Assembly: GCA_030998015.1 (NCBI GenBank)
Contig: JARWMV010000147.1
Coordinates: forward strand, 1-35,635
Direction of reading: 5' to 3'
DNA length: 35,635 nucleotides
DNA from: Ceratorhiza oryzae-sativae
Lineage: Eukaryota; Basidiomycota; Agaricomycetes; Cantharellales; Ceratobasidiaceae
The notes beneath the pieces were generated by a model, which saw nothing but the letters and a program-made list of their open reading frames with translations, made no database searches and had not been told where the DNA came from. The position numbers and the translations under genes are program-made. Position 1 is the stretch's first letter. Each line of letters opens with the position of its first letter. Below are positions 1 through 9,895 of the stretch, one piece after another.

Positions 1-387
1 CCTATCCATTGGAAGCTCCTAGTCAAGGCCCTCATTTCGAGATTGGATGGCCAACTCCTCCCTCTCCAGGGTTGGAGCCAACCCCATTCGATCTGGTTTT
101 GATGCATGGATGGGGCAGAAGAGACGAAAGGCCTGTGCCTCCCCCAAGGAGCATAAGCCCTGTCGATTATGAGGAGTTCCTGGAGAGGATGGACTGGTAA
201 GTTCTTGACTTCGATTGAGTCAAGATCTAAAGCTGATCTGTTTAGGGATTATGCACATCGACCCCATGAGGCTTCCAGAGAGCCTTCCATACTCTCTGAA
301 GCACCTACTGATGGGGAGAATCGACTTGGGCTGCCAGAAGGGGTGCTTCTTCCTGAGTTGGCAAGCCTGTGCCACTTAGGAAGGTAG
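1..387 (+). CDS. 3' end of an unrecognised spliced gene (5' end outside the window)
   Basis: The frame is open from the first bases of the window, so the start lies upstream. An intron fits at 197-245: donor GTAAGT and acceptor TTTAG, 49 nt. Joining 1-196 to 246-387 rebuilds a TGG codon and keeps the frame to a TAG at 385-387, giving about 112 C-terminal residues. The visible protein is rich in proline, acidic and arginine residues (for example PTPPSPGLEP and SPVDYEEFLERMDW) and shows no domain I recognise. The clean splice fit is the main support that this is a real gene end. It sits beside transposon remnants, so it may belong to a repeat-borne gene family and not to the host core. Confidence 0.5.
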
Positions 388-589
388 GGTGAGGAAGGTC
401 TGACAGTGTTGAGAAGATGGGGAAGGCGTACTTGTGTGGTGAGGTAGTTTCTCAGACTAGTGCTTCTAGTCTGAGATGTTTGTGGAGGAGGGATAGATAG
501 TCCTCCTGATGTTTGCACAACTGCTCGGTTAGGTATGCGCAACAGGCCTCAGCTTCATGAAGTTTCTCACAAGTTTTTTCGTACTTATT

Positions 590-1040
590 TCAGTAATAAC
601 AATACCTGTCTTGGAAGTTTTCGATGGTGTTTAACAGGTGACAAAGGAGTTGTTGGCCAAGGTTCTCCAGCTTATAGCTGGTTACAGGGGATGGTGTAGT
701 AGTATAAGAATTTGTCCTTCTTAGGACAGTAGGGGCAGTGCACAGGGAAGGTGGCTCCGTTTGCTCAATGGCAAATTTTTCACTTGGGGTCACCTGGCTC
801 TGTAACAAAGGCTTGTTGGGCTCATCCGACTTTCTGGGGGTGGACTTTGACAATTTTCATGCAGTTAAAGTTAATGTGCCTGGCCTCTTTGAGGATGTCT
901 TCAACCAAGTTGAGGGTGAAGCAGTGGATGGATAGGTGTCTGAACCACCTGCACAAATGGCAGTGCTGTTCTTCTGTAAAAGTTTGTGCCACTTGAGGGC
1001 TGTGCGTTCCGTCAGAGACATACTTGAGCAAGAGCAAGAT
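590..1040 (-). pseudogene. Decayed ORF with one CCHC zinc knuckle (retroelement-like)
   Basis: Read on the minus strand, positions 962-921 encode C-x2-C-x4-H-x4-C (CHLCRWFRHLSIHC), a retroviral-type zinc knuckle. A second, damaged knuckle follows, ending HINFNC. The frame then hits several TGA codons and continues as recognisable but broken protein to about 590. Zinc knuckles of this kind bind nucleic acid in Gag-like proteins. The stop codons and the lack of a start mean it is dead. The stretches 388-589 and 1041-1164 hold nothing else I can support. Confidence 0.35.
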
Positions 1041-1164
1041 AGAAAGAAAAATAGACCCTTTCCCAAGTCTATTGGAATAGGAAGGTGACCTCTGTTGCTC
1101 AACTACTTAAGGGCAATGAGCAACCCCACCTCTTGTCAACGAAAGAGATTAGAGAACTGAAGCT

Positions 1165-1556
1165 TGTTATGACGTGTGAGGGACCCGACCTTTGGTCAGT
1201 GAGCAGCCATGTCTGTGAAGACCAGTAGCACTTCAACTGATATAGATATGCAAGGTTTCACAGAGGCACGTATAGGGCAACGATGTCTTGTGGCTGTGGA
1301 TAGGTGGAGTGGGATTGGGGAAGGCAATGGGGAGTTATCTCAAGACAATGCCAATGGTGTTCCAGACATATCCCAGACAACACTGAGACTTACAATTGAC
1401 AAGAACTTGACCTGATGTCAACAACGACAAGTCAGGCAACAAGGAAAATAGTAAGAAAGAAAGAAAGAGCTTGTATTCAATGAGAGGTCAAGTTCTTGAG
1501 GAGTCCTCTGTGAACTTGACCCAGTTTATATACATAGTACAAGCCACATCATAACA
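1165..1556. mobile_element. 392-bp LTR-like element with 8-bp terminal inverted repeats
   Basis: The stretch begins TGTTATGA and ends TCATAACA, a perfect 8-bp terminal inverted repeat with the TG...CA ends of retroviral and Ty3/Ty1-type LTRs. A TATA-like TATATAC lies near its right end. Read on the minus strand this becomes GTATATAAAC close to the LTR start, so the LTR probably reads leftward. The flanking pentamers (1160-1164 AAGCT, 1557-1561 AACAG) do not match, so either the target duplication is lost or this is one end of a rearranged element. A 9-bp inverted repeat (GTCAAGTTC/GAACTTGAC) lies inside near 1487-1520. Confidence 0.55.
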
Positions 1557-1816
1557 AACAGGTCTGTACAGCGAGTCATGACTGATAAGAGATAGAGGCA
1601 GTAGAAGTGACTGTGGAACTGTGGAATTTCACATTGGAGTTGAAATACATCTTGGTTATCAGCCTGGAACATCCCCTGAATCACATGACACAGATATACC
1701 ATAAAAGGCAAGTATGTTTTGAAGATGATCTCATAAAATGTAATAAATCAAGGAAATATTATAGAGTGGATATATGCATGTCAGTTCATGACATGTAACA
1801 GTCAGGTGCAGTTTGG

Positions 1817-3560
1817 TCAGGTTAGGGGGGGCACTTAATTTTCTGTTTCAAATTTCACTCCAGCACTCTCCCCCAACATCATACCTGATCTGCCACCAGC
1901 TGCCATGTTGGAGTTGGGATGCTAATTTCCAAAACAGGTAGTAGGTTTTTTTAGATGGCTTTGCTGGCACTCTCAAGTCAGGTTAGGGAGGGCACTTAAT
2001 GTGCTATTTCAAATTCAAGCACAGTATGCTTCCCAATGTCATACCCAGTCTGCTACTGTCTTTGGTCTTACCTATGAATTTAACTGATGATCCCCAAGTC
2101 TGCTCATGCAACAGGCAGTTGTCACCAAGTCAGGTTAGGGGGGGCACTTAATTTTCTGTTTCAAATTTCACTCCAGCACTCTCCCCCAATGTCATATCTG
2201 GTCTGCCACCAGCTGCCATGTTGGAGTTGGGATGCTAATTTCCAAAACAGGTAGTAGGTTTTTGTAGATGGCTTTGCTGGTGCTCTCAAGTCAGGTTAGG
2301 GAGGGCGCTTAATGTGCTATTTCAAATTCAAGCACAGTATGCTTCCCAATGTCATACCCAGTCTGCCACTGTCCTTTGTCTTATATGAATCTTACCTATG
2401 AATTTAATTGATGATGACCAAGTCTGCTCATGCAACAGGCAGTTCTCACCAAGTCAGGTTATGGAGGACACTTAATTTTCTATTTTAAATTTCACTCCAG
2501 CACTCTCCCCCAATGTTGTACTTGGTCTGCCACCTACTGCCATGTTGGAGTTGGGGATGCCAATTTCCAAAACAAAGCATTGGGGTTTCTACAGATGGCT
2601 TTGCCAGTACCCTCAAGTCAGGTTAGGGAGGGTGCTTAATGTGCTATTTCAAATTCAAGCACTGTATGCTTCCCAATGTCATACCCAGTCTGCCACTACT
2701 GGTGCACTCAAGCTGTGGATAGGATTACTGATTGTCTGGTCTTATATTACTCATTCTTATCCCTTGCATTGATGTGTTCCCAAATCCCCCATGCAACAGG
2801 CAGTTGTCACCAAGTCAGGTTAGGGAGGGCTTCAAATTCTCCATTGCAAATTTCACTTGAGCACATCCCACAATGTCATACTCAGTCTGCCACCTGCTGC
2901 TGTGTTAGAGTTGAGAATGCTAATTTCCAACATAAGGTCATGGATATTCTATTTTTAGGTATTGGTTATGTATTCATGGATATCTTTGTGTAAGAGGCAG
3001 TCAGGTTAGGGAGGGTGTTTAATTTTCTATTTTAAAATTCACTCCAGCACTTCCCCCCAATGTCATACCTGGTCTGACACTGTTGCCACACTGGAAATAA
3101 TTTCTAAGTTAGTGTTATGGATAATTTGTTTGCCATTGGCTCAAGATCCTACATGTGACTTTGCCAGCACTCTCAAGTCAGGTTAGGGAGGGTGCTGAAT
3201 CTGTTATTTCAAATTCAAGTGTAGTTGGCTTCCTAGTGTCATACACAGTTTGCCACTGCTGGTGCACTCAAGCAGTAGATAGGATTACTTATTATTAGGT
3301 CTTATATTAATCTTCCTTATGCCTAGCATAGATGTTTTCCCAAATACCCCAGGAACAGGCAGTTGTCACCAAGTTGGGTTAAGGAGGGTGTTATTGCTCT
3401 ATCTCCAATTCAACTCTATGACTCCCATCAATGTCATACACTGTCTGCCACTGGTTGATGCTTTGAGATGCCTTGCAACTTTATTCTCATTTAGTTCCAG
3501 TGCTGTTCCAAGTCATCCTAACCTAGCACTGGTTAGTTTAGAATAGGCTTCATAGAATTT
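1817..3560 (+). repeat. Tandem array of about ten 150-197 bp units in two alternating types
   Basis: The motif TCAGGTTAGGG or a close variant recurs at 1817, 1978, 2130, 2291, 2454, 2618, 2815, 3001, 3178 and 3374. Two unit types alternate in the first part. One follows the motif with an ATTTTCTGTTTCAAATTTCACTCC-like segment and the other with GTGCTATTTCAAATTCAAGC. The higher-order period is about 320 bp in the regular part, with units lengthening and diverging to the right. Every unit carries TTAGGG or a one-base variant. The array ends just before the Penelope-like ORFs, so it may be their 5' region or an independent satellite. No convincing coding frame runs through it. The 244 nt to its left (1557-1800) show nothing I recognise. 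Confidence 0.85.
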
Positions 3561-3682
3561 TGCCCTGAATGCCATCCCTGCCCTTGCGCCATGGTCAATA
3601 TTCCTACTCCTCCCAACCTACCTGAGTCCTCCCTACCTCTCCCTACTTTGTCTAAATAACCTCTGGGCATGCCAAGAGCTGG

Positions 3683-5026
3683 ATGGAGCTCTTGGAACTT
3701 GTCCCCCTTGCGTACAGGGACACCTTACGCAAGCTGTTCAAGGAGCTCAACTCCCTAGTGGAGAAGTTCCATAACATGCAAAGGGTCATTGCTCATCTTG
3801 GCAAGTCAATGAATAAGGGCAAGCTACCAATGCAAGTCCGCAGGTTGAAAGAACCTGTGTGGCAAGTGTCGAAGGAGTTCAGGGCAAACCTGCAAGGGTC
3901 AGAGATGCTGCAGACACTCTCTGCTGCCCACACTGCCTATGTCAACCAGGCATACTTGCATGGTCATGAACTCAACACCGCCAAGGAGACATTCCTCTGG
4001 TTGCAGTTGGCACATGACGTCTGGTGCCCAACTTGGAAGCGGAAGGTCAAGGATGCCTATGTGGCACTCCAGCACACCATCGCCCCCCACATTGCCAAGG
4101 CTGTTGAGGGTCAACCTCCAGCCATCAAATATGCAGAGGACCCTTTCTGCAAAGGCAAAAAGGACTATTTGCTTGCAGACCTCCCCACCTTTGGCACAAG
4201 GATCATTGAGATCCAAAATGCTTGCACAGTTGTGGAGAAGGTGAAGGTGGCAAGAAAGACAGCCATCAAGGACACTGCTGACATCAACATGGATGTTGAT
4301 GATAAACCCATGGACCCCGCTGCCATTAGGGCCATGGTTGGTGCAGAGATTAAGTGTGTGCTTAATCAAAATGTGAGTATTTTTGATTGGTCAGGTAGCT
4401 CACAGTCTAACATTGGTTTAGCCAATTGCCAAGCCTGCTCCCAAGGGCAAGGCTCCCAAGTTAGGCCTGATCGTGTGCAAAGGCAAGGGGAAGACAGGCC
4501 ACACAAGTCCCAAGACAGGACTTGCAGCCCCCCTCCACTATGGTCCCACCCAGAAACACAAGTTCAGGGGCCAAGGTGCACCCAAGAACAAGGGTGGCAA
4601 CAATTCCAATGCTGGGCTGAGCAGAAGATCCAAGTGATCAGAAGCTCTGAATGGAGGTACAAATATCTGTCAAGTTATCCAGACAAAATTCTATACTTAC
4701 CCATTAATATAGCCATCAAGGTCCTACTTGAGCGTGTCCCTTATGAAACAAGGAGGTTAGCGGTGTTTAGGAAAGGGGTTCACATTGGGCCAGGGGTAGT
4801 TCTCCCCATTAATGTATTGATTCATCTGTCTGCCAGTCTGAAATATATGTTGTTCTCACCTGTGAATCGTTTGATCGTTAGTAATGTGTGGCAAGATTTT
4901 TGCAACCAATTAAGATGGAAGTACTTCTTCCTGAATAAAGATGCTGACAATGATGCTGAAGCAGAATACCTACCACAATTCAACTTTAAAGGTAAAACCT
5001 CAGAAGGGGCACCAGACATGAGTTGA
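3683..5026 (+). pseudogene. Penelope-like element, N-terminal ORF and start of the RT region
   Basis: The first 230 residues are a helical, lysine-rich domain (LAYRDTLRKLFKELNSLVEK and onward) that I do not recognise outside such elements. A spliceosomal-type intron fits at 4373-4421: GTGAGT donor, CTAAC branch site at 4407-4411, TTTAG acceptor. Splicing it joins AAT to CCA and opens a basic K/G/P-rich frame (KPAPKGKAPK), plausible for RNA or nuclear binding, which runs to a TGA at 4635. The unspliced frame picks up the RT N-terminal region from about 4680 (VLPINVLIHLSASLKYM). A second intron or a frameshift between 4634 and 4690 is therefore implied but not resolved. The TGA at 5024-5026 lies in the same frame as the downstream RT and probably replaced TGG. 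Confidence 0.55.
4373..4421 (+). other. Putative intron inside the Penelope-like ORF
   Basis: The 49-nt segment starts GTGAGT, has CTAAC ten bases before its end, and finishes TTTAG. Reading through keeps a frame whose composition turns odd (CQACSQGQGSQ). Splicing gives a lysine/glycine-rich frame. The size matches the host introns in this window. Penelope-like elements are one of the few retroelement groups known to retain introns. Confidence 0.55.
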
Positions 5027-6284
5027 AACATGGAAGCAGGTCTTGAGAAAGGGCAAGTGTCTATTGAGCAGATGCTTGATGCTATTCCCCCTCATGGATT
5101 GCCAAGAGATCACGGTCTTGTGCAGTTAAAGCCTGTTAAGGACTTCATCGACAACAGTGGATACTTAGTCCTTCCCATGGACAAAAACCTCAGATGTGCA
5201 GTCGTAACATGTGAATGGTACCTTCAGCAGTGCCTTAAAATGCTTGAATCTACAGACTACCAAAAAATAGTCCCATTTATAGCATTAGGACATATGGTTC
5301 AAAAATGCAGAGCTATTAGGAAACTGGCTAAAGAAGGGGAATGGCCTGGTGTCTCTAAACAGCAACGTAAGTGGTGTGTACATGCCATCCCTGAATGGGA
5401 CCCCTGGAAAGGGATGCCCAGGTTTTATGGTATCCCCAAGATACATAAAAACCCATGGAAAATGAGACCAATTGTTCCATGTCATTCAGCAATGGTAAAT
5501 CCAGCTGCTAAGATTTTCAGCCATCTACTCAAACCTATAGTCAAGGCACAACCTTACATATTAGAAGGAAGTAAGGCTCTAGCTATAGCACTTGAAGGGG
5601 TGAAACTCCCTAAGGATCAGAAAGTATGGATAGTCTCAGGCAATGTCATGGCCTATTATCCTAATGTTCCACTCCTTGAGAGTAGGAAGATTGTGGCTAC
5701 ATACTGTATAGACCACTACTATCCTGAATGGTTTAATGACAATGACAAATTGGGAGAATTGTCAGAAAGCCAGATCCACAAGATGAAAGCATTCTATGAT
5801 CTATTTGACATAGCAAACGATAATCTCATCTTTAGATTTCAAGACCAGTTCTATAGACAACTTAAAGGTCTAGCTATGGGGGTAGCGTCATCCCCAGACA
5901 TAGCTAACCTTTATGGTGCTTATTTTGAAGAACAATTTATACCAACAGAACCAAGAATTTTATTCTACCAAAGGTATATCAATGATGTACTAGCTATAGT
6001 AGAGGCAGATGACCATGAAGAAGCCTTGAAAATATGTAGCAGTATTAAATTCGATGGTTGCAAGATTGTTTGGTCTGCGAATAGAGACTTCTCTATCTTT
6101 CTGGATATGTTCATATTTATAAAGGATGACCATGTCCATTATAGAGTGTACAAAAAAGCACAGGACAATCAAGAACATATCCCATGGGCGTCTCACCACC
6201 CTCTTGATGTCAAAAGAGGCACCTTCATTGGTGAGATCACCAGGATGGCTACCCTATTGAGTACCAAGGAGTACTATGAACTGG

Positions 6285-6289
6285 CCTTG
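6285..6289 (+). repeat. Left target-site duplication CCTTG
   Basis: This pentamer is identical to 7603-7607 on the other side of the insertion. Five bases is the usual integrase stagger of many LTR retrotransposons. Confidence 0.75.
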
Positions 6290-7602
6290 TGTTACAGGTC
6301 AGGGTACACTTGAATATCTAGAGCTTAAGCAAATGTAGATATGTTAGCATACACTAATTGTATTCAATACTTCTTAGACTAGAGTAAGAAGGCTCTAAGT
6401 AGTTGCAATGCGATCAAGTAACACTCAAGGTAGTCTTAATCTTTCACAGTGTAAACTGACGAATTTATAGGTATAAAGAGCAAGACTACTATGGTCAGGT
6501 TCCCTTAGATATCTTAAATGTAGTTCAGCCCTAGTCGCTTGGACTAACTGATACTAATCTTAATACTAGACTTAAGTGATAGCTTATAGGATAGATGGTG
6601 GGCTGCCTAATGCATGTACTTCCTCAGCTACAGGTACTTAGATTTCCTCTAATAGCTGGTACTTAATGTCATGCTCAATCAGGCAATATTGTATCCTTAT
6701 ATATCTCTGTATATAAGATACAATGAATCAGACAGTATATAACTAATATGGTACTTTATTCCTCAGTACTAGTTATTTAAGAAATCACACACAGACAAGA
6801 GAAAAATAGAAAGAGAAAAAGGAAACCAATAACCAGTCTGGGTTGAGTAGAGGAAAGAGGTAGGTCTGGAAGGGCCTCAGAGGAGGTCCTTTTATACCCT
6901 GAGGAGGGCATTCCAGAGCCAAATAGATGCATGCATGCCAGTGCAATCATCAAAAGAGGGTACTGCTATACTTGGGGTACACCCTAGCCCAGTATAGGAT
7001 ATAAGAGTAAAGACAGGGTGTGGATTGAAGGCATTGATGCATCTGAGACCTGCTATTGGCTTGTAGATCATATTATCATAGTATATACATGTAATGAATG
7101 GAGGCTACATCTCAGTGAGTCATAAAGTGAGTCAGAGAAGCTTCTGGATCAATTTGGAAAGCTCTCCTGACTCACTGGAGTCATTAGATCTTGATTGATG
7201 GTCCAGTAAGATTCTAATGATCTTCGGACCGTTCCGGCGCAAGGATCTGGTGGATCGCGACAATCTTCGGGCAGCAGATACTGCCGAAGATTAGCTATTG
7301 ATAGAGCATAAGATCGCTTTGATAGCGTAAGCGGTTGCCAAGATATGAGCAGTTTGATGTTGTAATTAAAATCTCCTGATAAGAGGAAATATTGCAACCT
7401 CTGTATCTCTCTGAGATCTTATCATAAAATCTTAATAAAATATGCGTTGGAGAGCAGGAAATTTGTACTATTTAATGGAACAGAAAATAGTACAATTTGG
7501 AGCACATACAAATTCAAGTATTTCACAAATTAATTACAGAGGCATCACTTGAGGTTGGCAGAGCAGACTAAATTAATAGAAAAATGTTAGTGATCCATAA
7601 CA
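6290..7602. mobile_element. 1313-bp solo-LTR-like insertion with 5-bp target duplication
   Basis: The insert begins TGTTACAGG and ends CCATAACA, so it has TG...CA ends and an imperfect terminal inverted repeat starting TGTTA. CCTTG flanks it on both sides (6285-6289 and 7603-7607). Deleting the insert and one CCTTG joins CTG GCC TTG to AAG GAT CTG in the RT frame, so the borders are exact to the base. No gag or pol frame is visible inside, which is why I call it a solo LTR or a non-autonomous element. Its base composition differs from the surrounding element, with more CpG on the right side (7210-7340). A long LTR is unusual but possible in fungal Ty1/Ty3 families. Confidence 0.75.
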
Positions 7603-7607
7603 CCTTG
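7603..7607 (+). repeat. Right target-site duplication CCTTG
   Basis: It matches 6285-6289. Removing one copy with the insert restores the RT frame. Confidence 0.75.
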
Positions 7608-8280
7608 AAGGATCTGCAGGATCTGTACTTGGCTAGGGGGTACCCACCTCACTGCATTAAAGCATGGCTGAATAAGCATGCAACCAAACACTGGAGGAGC
7701 CGACTGGCTCCAAAAGATGTTGCATTAGAACAGACAGGCAGGTTGCACATCATTAAGACAGTGTTTAATCCAGTATGGGATTACATTGACATACACAAAG
7801 TACACAACGTGATACTTAGTGAATGGAACAAAGAAATTGTTCCAAGGCAAACAGCTCAGCAGCTCACACTGTTCAAGGTTGGGGTGGCACAGCCCCAGCA
7901 CAGAACCTGGCATTGCAAGGTGGCGCATGTTACAGCTAACCTTGCTTCTGTGTTGGAGGTGGTTAGTGAGTCTGACTCTGATCAGGAGGAAGAAGATCAC
8001 CTACCCAGGTCTGCGCAGCTTGGAATACAGGACAGGACAGCACGCAAACACCTTAGGACAAAGGATGACGCCCTTGCCCAACTAGTCAATCAACGTCTGA
8101 TATTGTCTTGCAAACACCCTCTGGCAATTGGAGATTTAACATCAACATGGTGGAAAATAGTACTAGTGTACAATGAGGATGAACATTTTGGCTTGCCAGA
8201 GTACATCTTCAATTGTGTATGGGAGGATCTTGACATGGATCCTTCATTGCATTAGACAGGTTTGTGATAGAGTTGGTTCA

Positions 8281-8340
8281 AACCCAACCCCTAACACAAC
8301 CTAACTGAACTTAACTTAACCTAATCCTAACCAGATTAGG
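8281..8340 (+). repeat. Degenerate CCTAA-like telomere-type sequence
   Basis: Just after the retroelement stop codon the strand is rich in CCCTAA, CCTAA and CTTAA words (for example CCCCTAACACAACCTAACTG). The spacing is irregular, so this is at most a decayed C-strand telomere-like stretch. The following 8341-8930 holds no coding frame I can support. Confidence 0.4.
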
Positions 8341-8934
8341 TAATAGTTAAGGGAGGATTAGTCATCTTGGATGACTTGTCCTTTACTCTCTAGCTGACTA
8401 AGTGTCACGTGACTCAGGGTATATTACAAATCCTTGGTCACTTAGTCAGGCACTTCTTGGTCCTCAGGGTCTGAGCACCTGTTCTGGTGCTTTGAGAACC
8501 TTCAGGGTTCCCCAGGCAGGGTCTGGGTGGAGTTGAGTTGAACCCTCAGCTGGTTGATCCTTGGATTGCCAAGTCTGTGGGAGCCTTGGCTTCACACAGA
8601 TCAGCTCGGTATGGACCTTGATGGTTCTTGGCATTAGTCAGGTGTCTCCCCCTGATTGGCCAGTTGTGTGGAGGAGTAATCACATGGACAGTTACCATGC
8701 AGTCAGGATCAGTCAGCTGTTCTTCTCCTTTGTTTGGTTAAGTCTTCTTCCCTTGGCGTTTCTCACGCCAGTGACGTGGCATGTTCGTCTGCCATGGCAT
8801 AAAAAGACACAGTGGAAGGGCTCTGATGAGTATCTATGAAAGTCTCTCCCAGGTATTACCTAGGAGTTCTTAGCCTTTCTTCTGCTTGTTGCCACTTGTG
8901 CTTGCTTCACTTGCACTCATGACTCCTTGCTCCA

Positions 8935-8957
8935 CCTAACCTAACCTAACCTAACCT
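8935..8957 (+). repeat. (CCTAA)4CCT perfect short tandem repeat
   Basis: Four perfect CCTAA pentamers plus CCT lie on the sense strand of the Penelope-like element, 680 bp after its last stop. The complement is TTAGG, a telomere-type unit. Most fungi use TTAGGG, so this is similar but not identical to the expected telomere. It may mark the 3' terminus of the element. Confidence 0.7.
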
Positions 8958-9002
8958 GAATGGGCTTGCAATGATCTTGAGCTTGCTTGGGTTCATTTTC
9001 AG

Positions 9003-9895
9003 CACAATAGAATATACTCACATCAAACCCTCAAAATTCACTACACAATGTACGATGTGCGCTGCGCTCAAGACACAGTCAATCCCTCAACTCAAAAACA
9101 ATTTGTTATGGTTCCTTCAGATCAATACGGCCTTGGGGAGATCGGCGCTCACTGTTCTGGTATGTGCGAGTGATGGGCATATACCACGCCAATGTATCGC
9201 ATAACGGCTCATGCCCAAAACGAATGGATTTCTTGTGGGTACAGTGGCTTCCTCGTATGACCGACGTTCTGGGAGGCTGGAATACATGTCGACTTGATCA
9301 AGTTGGCTATTTCCCGGATTCGGAGGAGTTTCATGCATTTGACTTTATTGACCTGGTCGATGTGATTCGTGCCGTTCACTTGATCCCCCGTTTTGTGGGG
9401 GGACAGACTGCAAGTTATCTTGAATCTATAGATTCAATAGCTGCAGATGTCCGCACAGCTGGCGACTGGAAGCACCACTATATTGCAAGGCAAGTCTACC
9501 CCACCAAAAAGGCGCACTTCATGTCTGATTCTCTCGGGCGATAGGTTCGCCGATTGTGACATGCTCACGCGATTTGGCGGGATGGCCATTGGCCATATGA
9601 CCCTTTCGACCACGTCGGTAACTGCAGTTGGAATCACCTTAGAGGCACTGGGATCAGGTATTGGATTATCTCCACTCATCCTACACGCGAGTAGCTTCGG
9701 GCGCTGAATATATTTTATCATTCAGCATATGAGTACAATGAGAAAGAAGATATCAACGATATTGGAAGTGATGACAAGGCTGATGCTCAAGGTTCGGAAG
9801 TGGACGAAGATGATAGTGAGAGTGATGGAGAGGATTCAGACGGGGGAGGCGATGGGATGGCTGAATGTCATGAGGATGAAGATGTGGGCTGGTAA
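9003..9895 (+). pseudogene. C-terminal remnant of an agaricomycete DNA-transposon-associated protein (Plavaka/KDZ type)
   Basis: After a TTTCAG acceptor at 9002 the frame reads IYSHQTLKIHYTMYDVR and onward. After a shift near 9140 it reads WYVRVMGIYHANV, WVQWLP, AFDFIDLVDVIRAVHLIPRF, DWKHHYIARFADCDM and GMAIGH. This order (YDVR, GIYHA, W-WL, DVIR-HLIP, DRDM) recurs at the C-termini of multicopy proteins of Plavaka/KDZ-type transposons in agaricomycetes; the assignment is from memory of the family. A GC-AG intron (9490-9544) and a GT-AG intron (9658-9725) connect the last exons, and the protein ends in an acidic tail before TAA at 9893. The N-terminal part is missing and the frame shift near 9140 gives a stop at 9171, so this is a dead fragment. 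Confidence 0.5.

Larger units (their letters stand above)
5030..8255 (+). pseudogene. Penelope-like reverse transcriptase, split by an LTR insertion
   Basis: Segment one (5030-6289, 420 codons) holds the RT core. Its motifs are MDKNLR near residue 50, FYGIPKIHKNPWKMRPIVP near 133, SGNVMAYYPNVP near 200, LAMGVASSPDIANLYG near 283 and YINDVLAIV near 316. Segment two (7608-8255) resumes in frame as KDLQDLYLARGYPP and continues with the Penelope-type C-terminal region (TVFNPVWDYI), an acidic stretch (SESDSDQEEEDH) and a stop. Both catalytic aspartates appear as asparagine: AAT at 5642-5644 (motif A) and AAT at 5981-5983 (first D of YxDD). The enzyme would make cDNA at a chromosomal 3' OH, but this copy cannot be active. 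No GIY-YIG endonuclease motif is visible. Confidence 0.75.
3683..8957 (+). mobile_element. Penelope-like retroelement without visible endonuclease (Coprina/Athena-like), decayed
   Basis: This entry groups an N-terminal ORF, the reverse transcriptase, the C-terminal extension and a 3' region ending in CCTAA repeats. The RT carries Penelope-type signatures: MDKNLR (for DKNLG), FYGIPKIHK, YYPNVP, LAMGVASSPDIANLY and YxxD. No GIY-YIG domain is visible after the RT. Endonuclease-less Penelope-like elements (Athena and Coprina groups) are known from basidiomycetes and are telomere-associated, with C-strand telomere-like repeats at the 3' end of the sense strand. The layout here fits that pattern, but the exact 5' end is unknown and the tandem array upstream may or may not belong. 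The copy is inactive: in-frame stops, lost catalytic residues and an LTR insertion. Confidence 0.65.

Noticed and set aside
1817..3560. CRISPR-like array
   Set aside because: The units are 150-197 bp with diverged sequence throughout, not short identical repeats with unique spacers, and the context is a fungal transposon block.
4373..4680. Unspliced continuation of the first retroelement ORF as true protein
   Set aside because: The composition turns into an out-of-frame pattern rich in Q, S and C, while an adjacent frame after a good intron is basic and repeat-like.
8935..8957. A current chromosome end
   Set aside because: Only four pentamers are present and coding genes continue for 26 kb on the right, so it is an internal relic at most.
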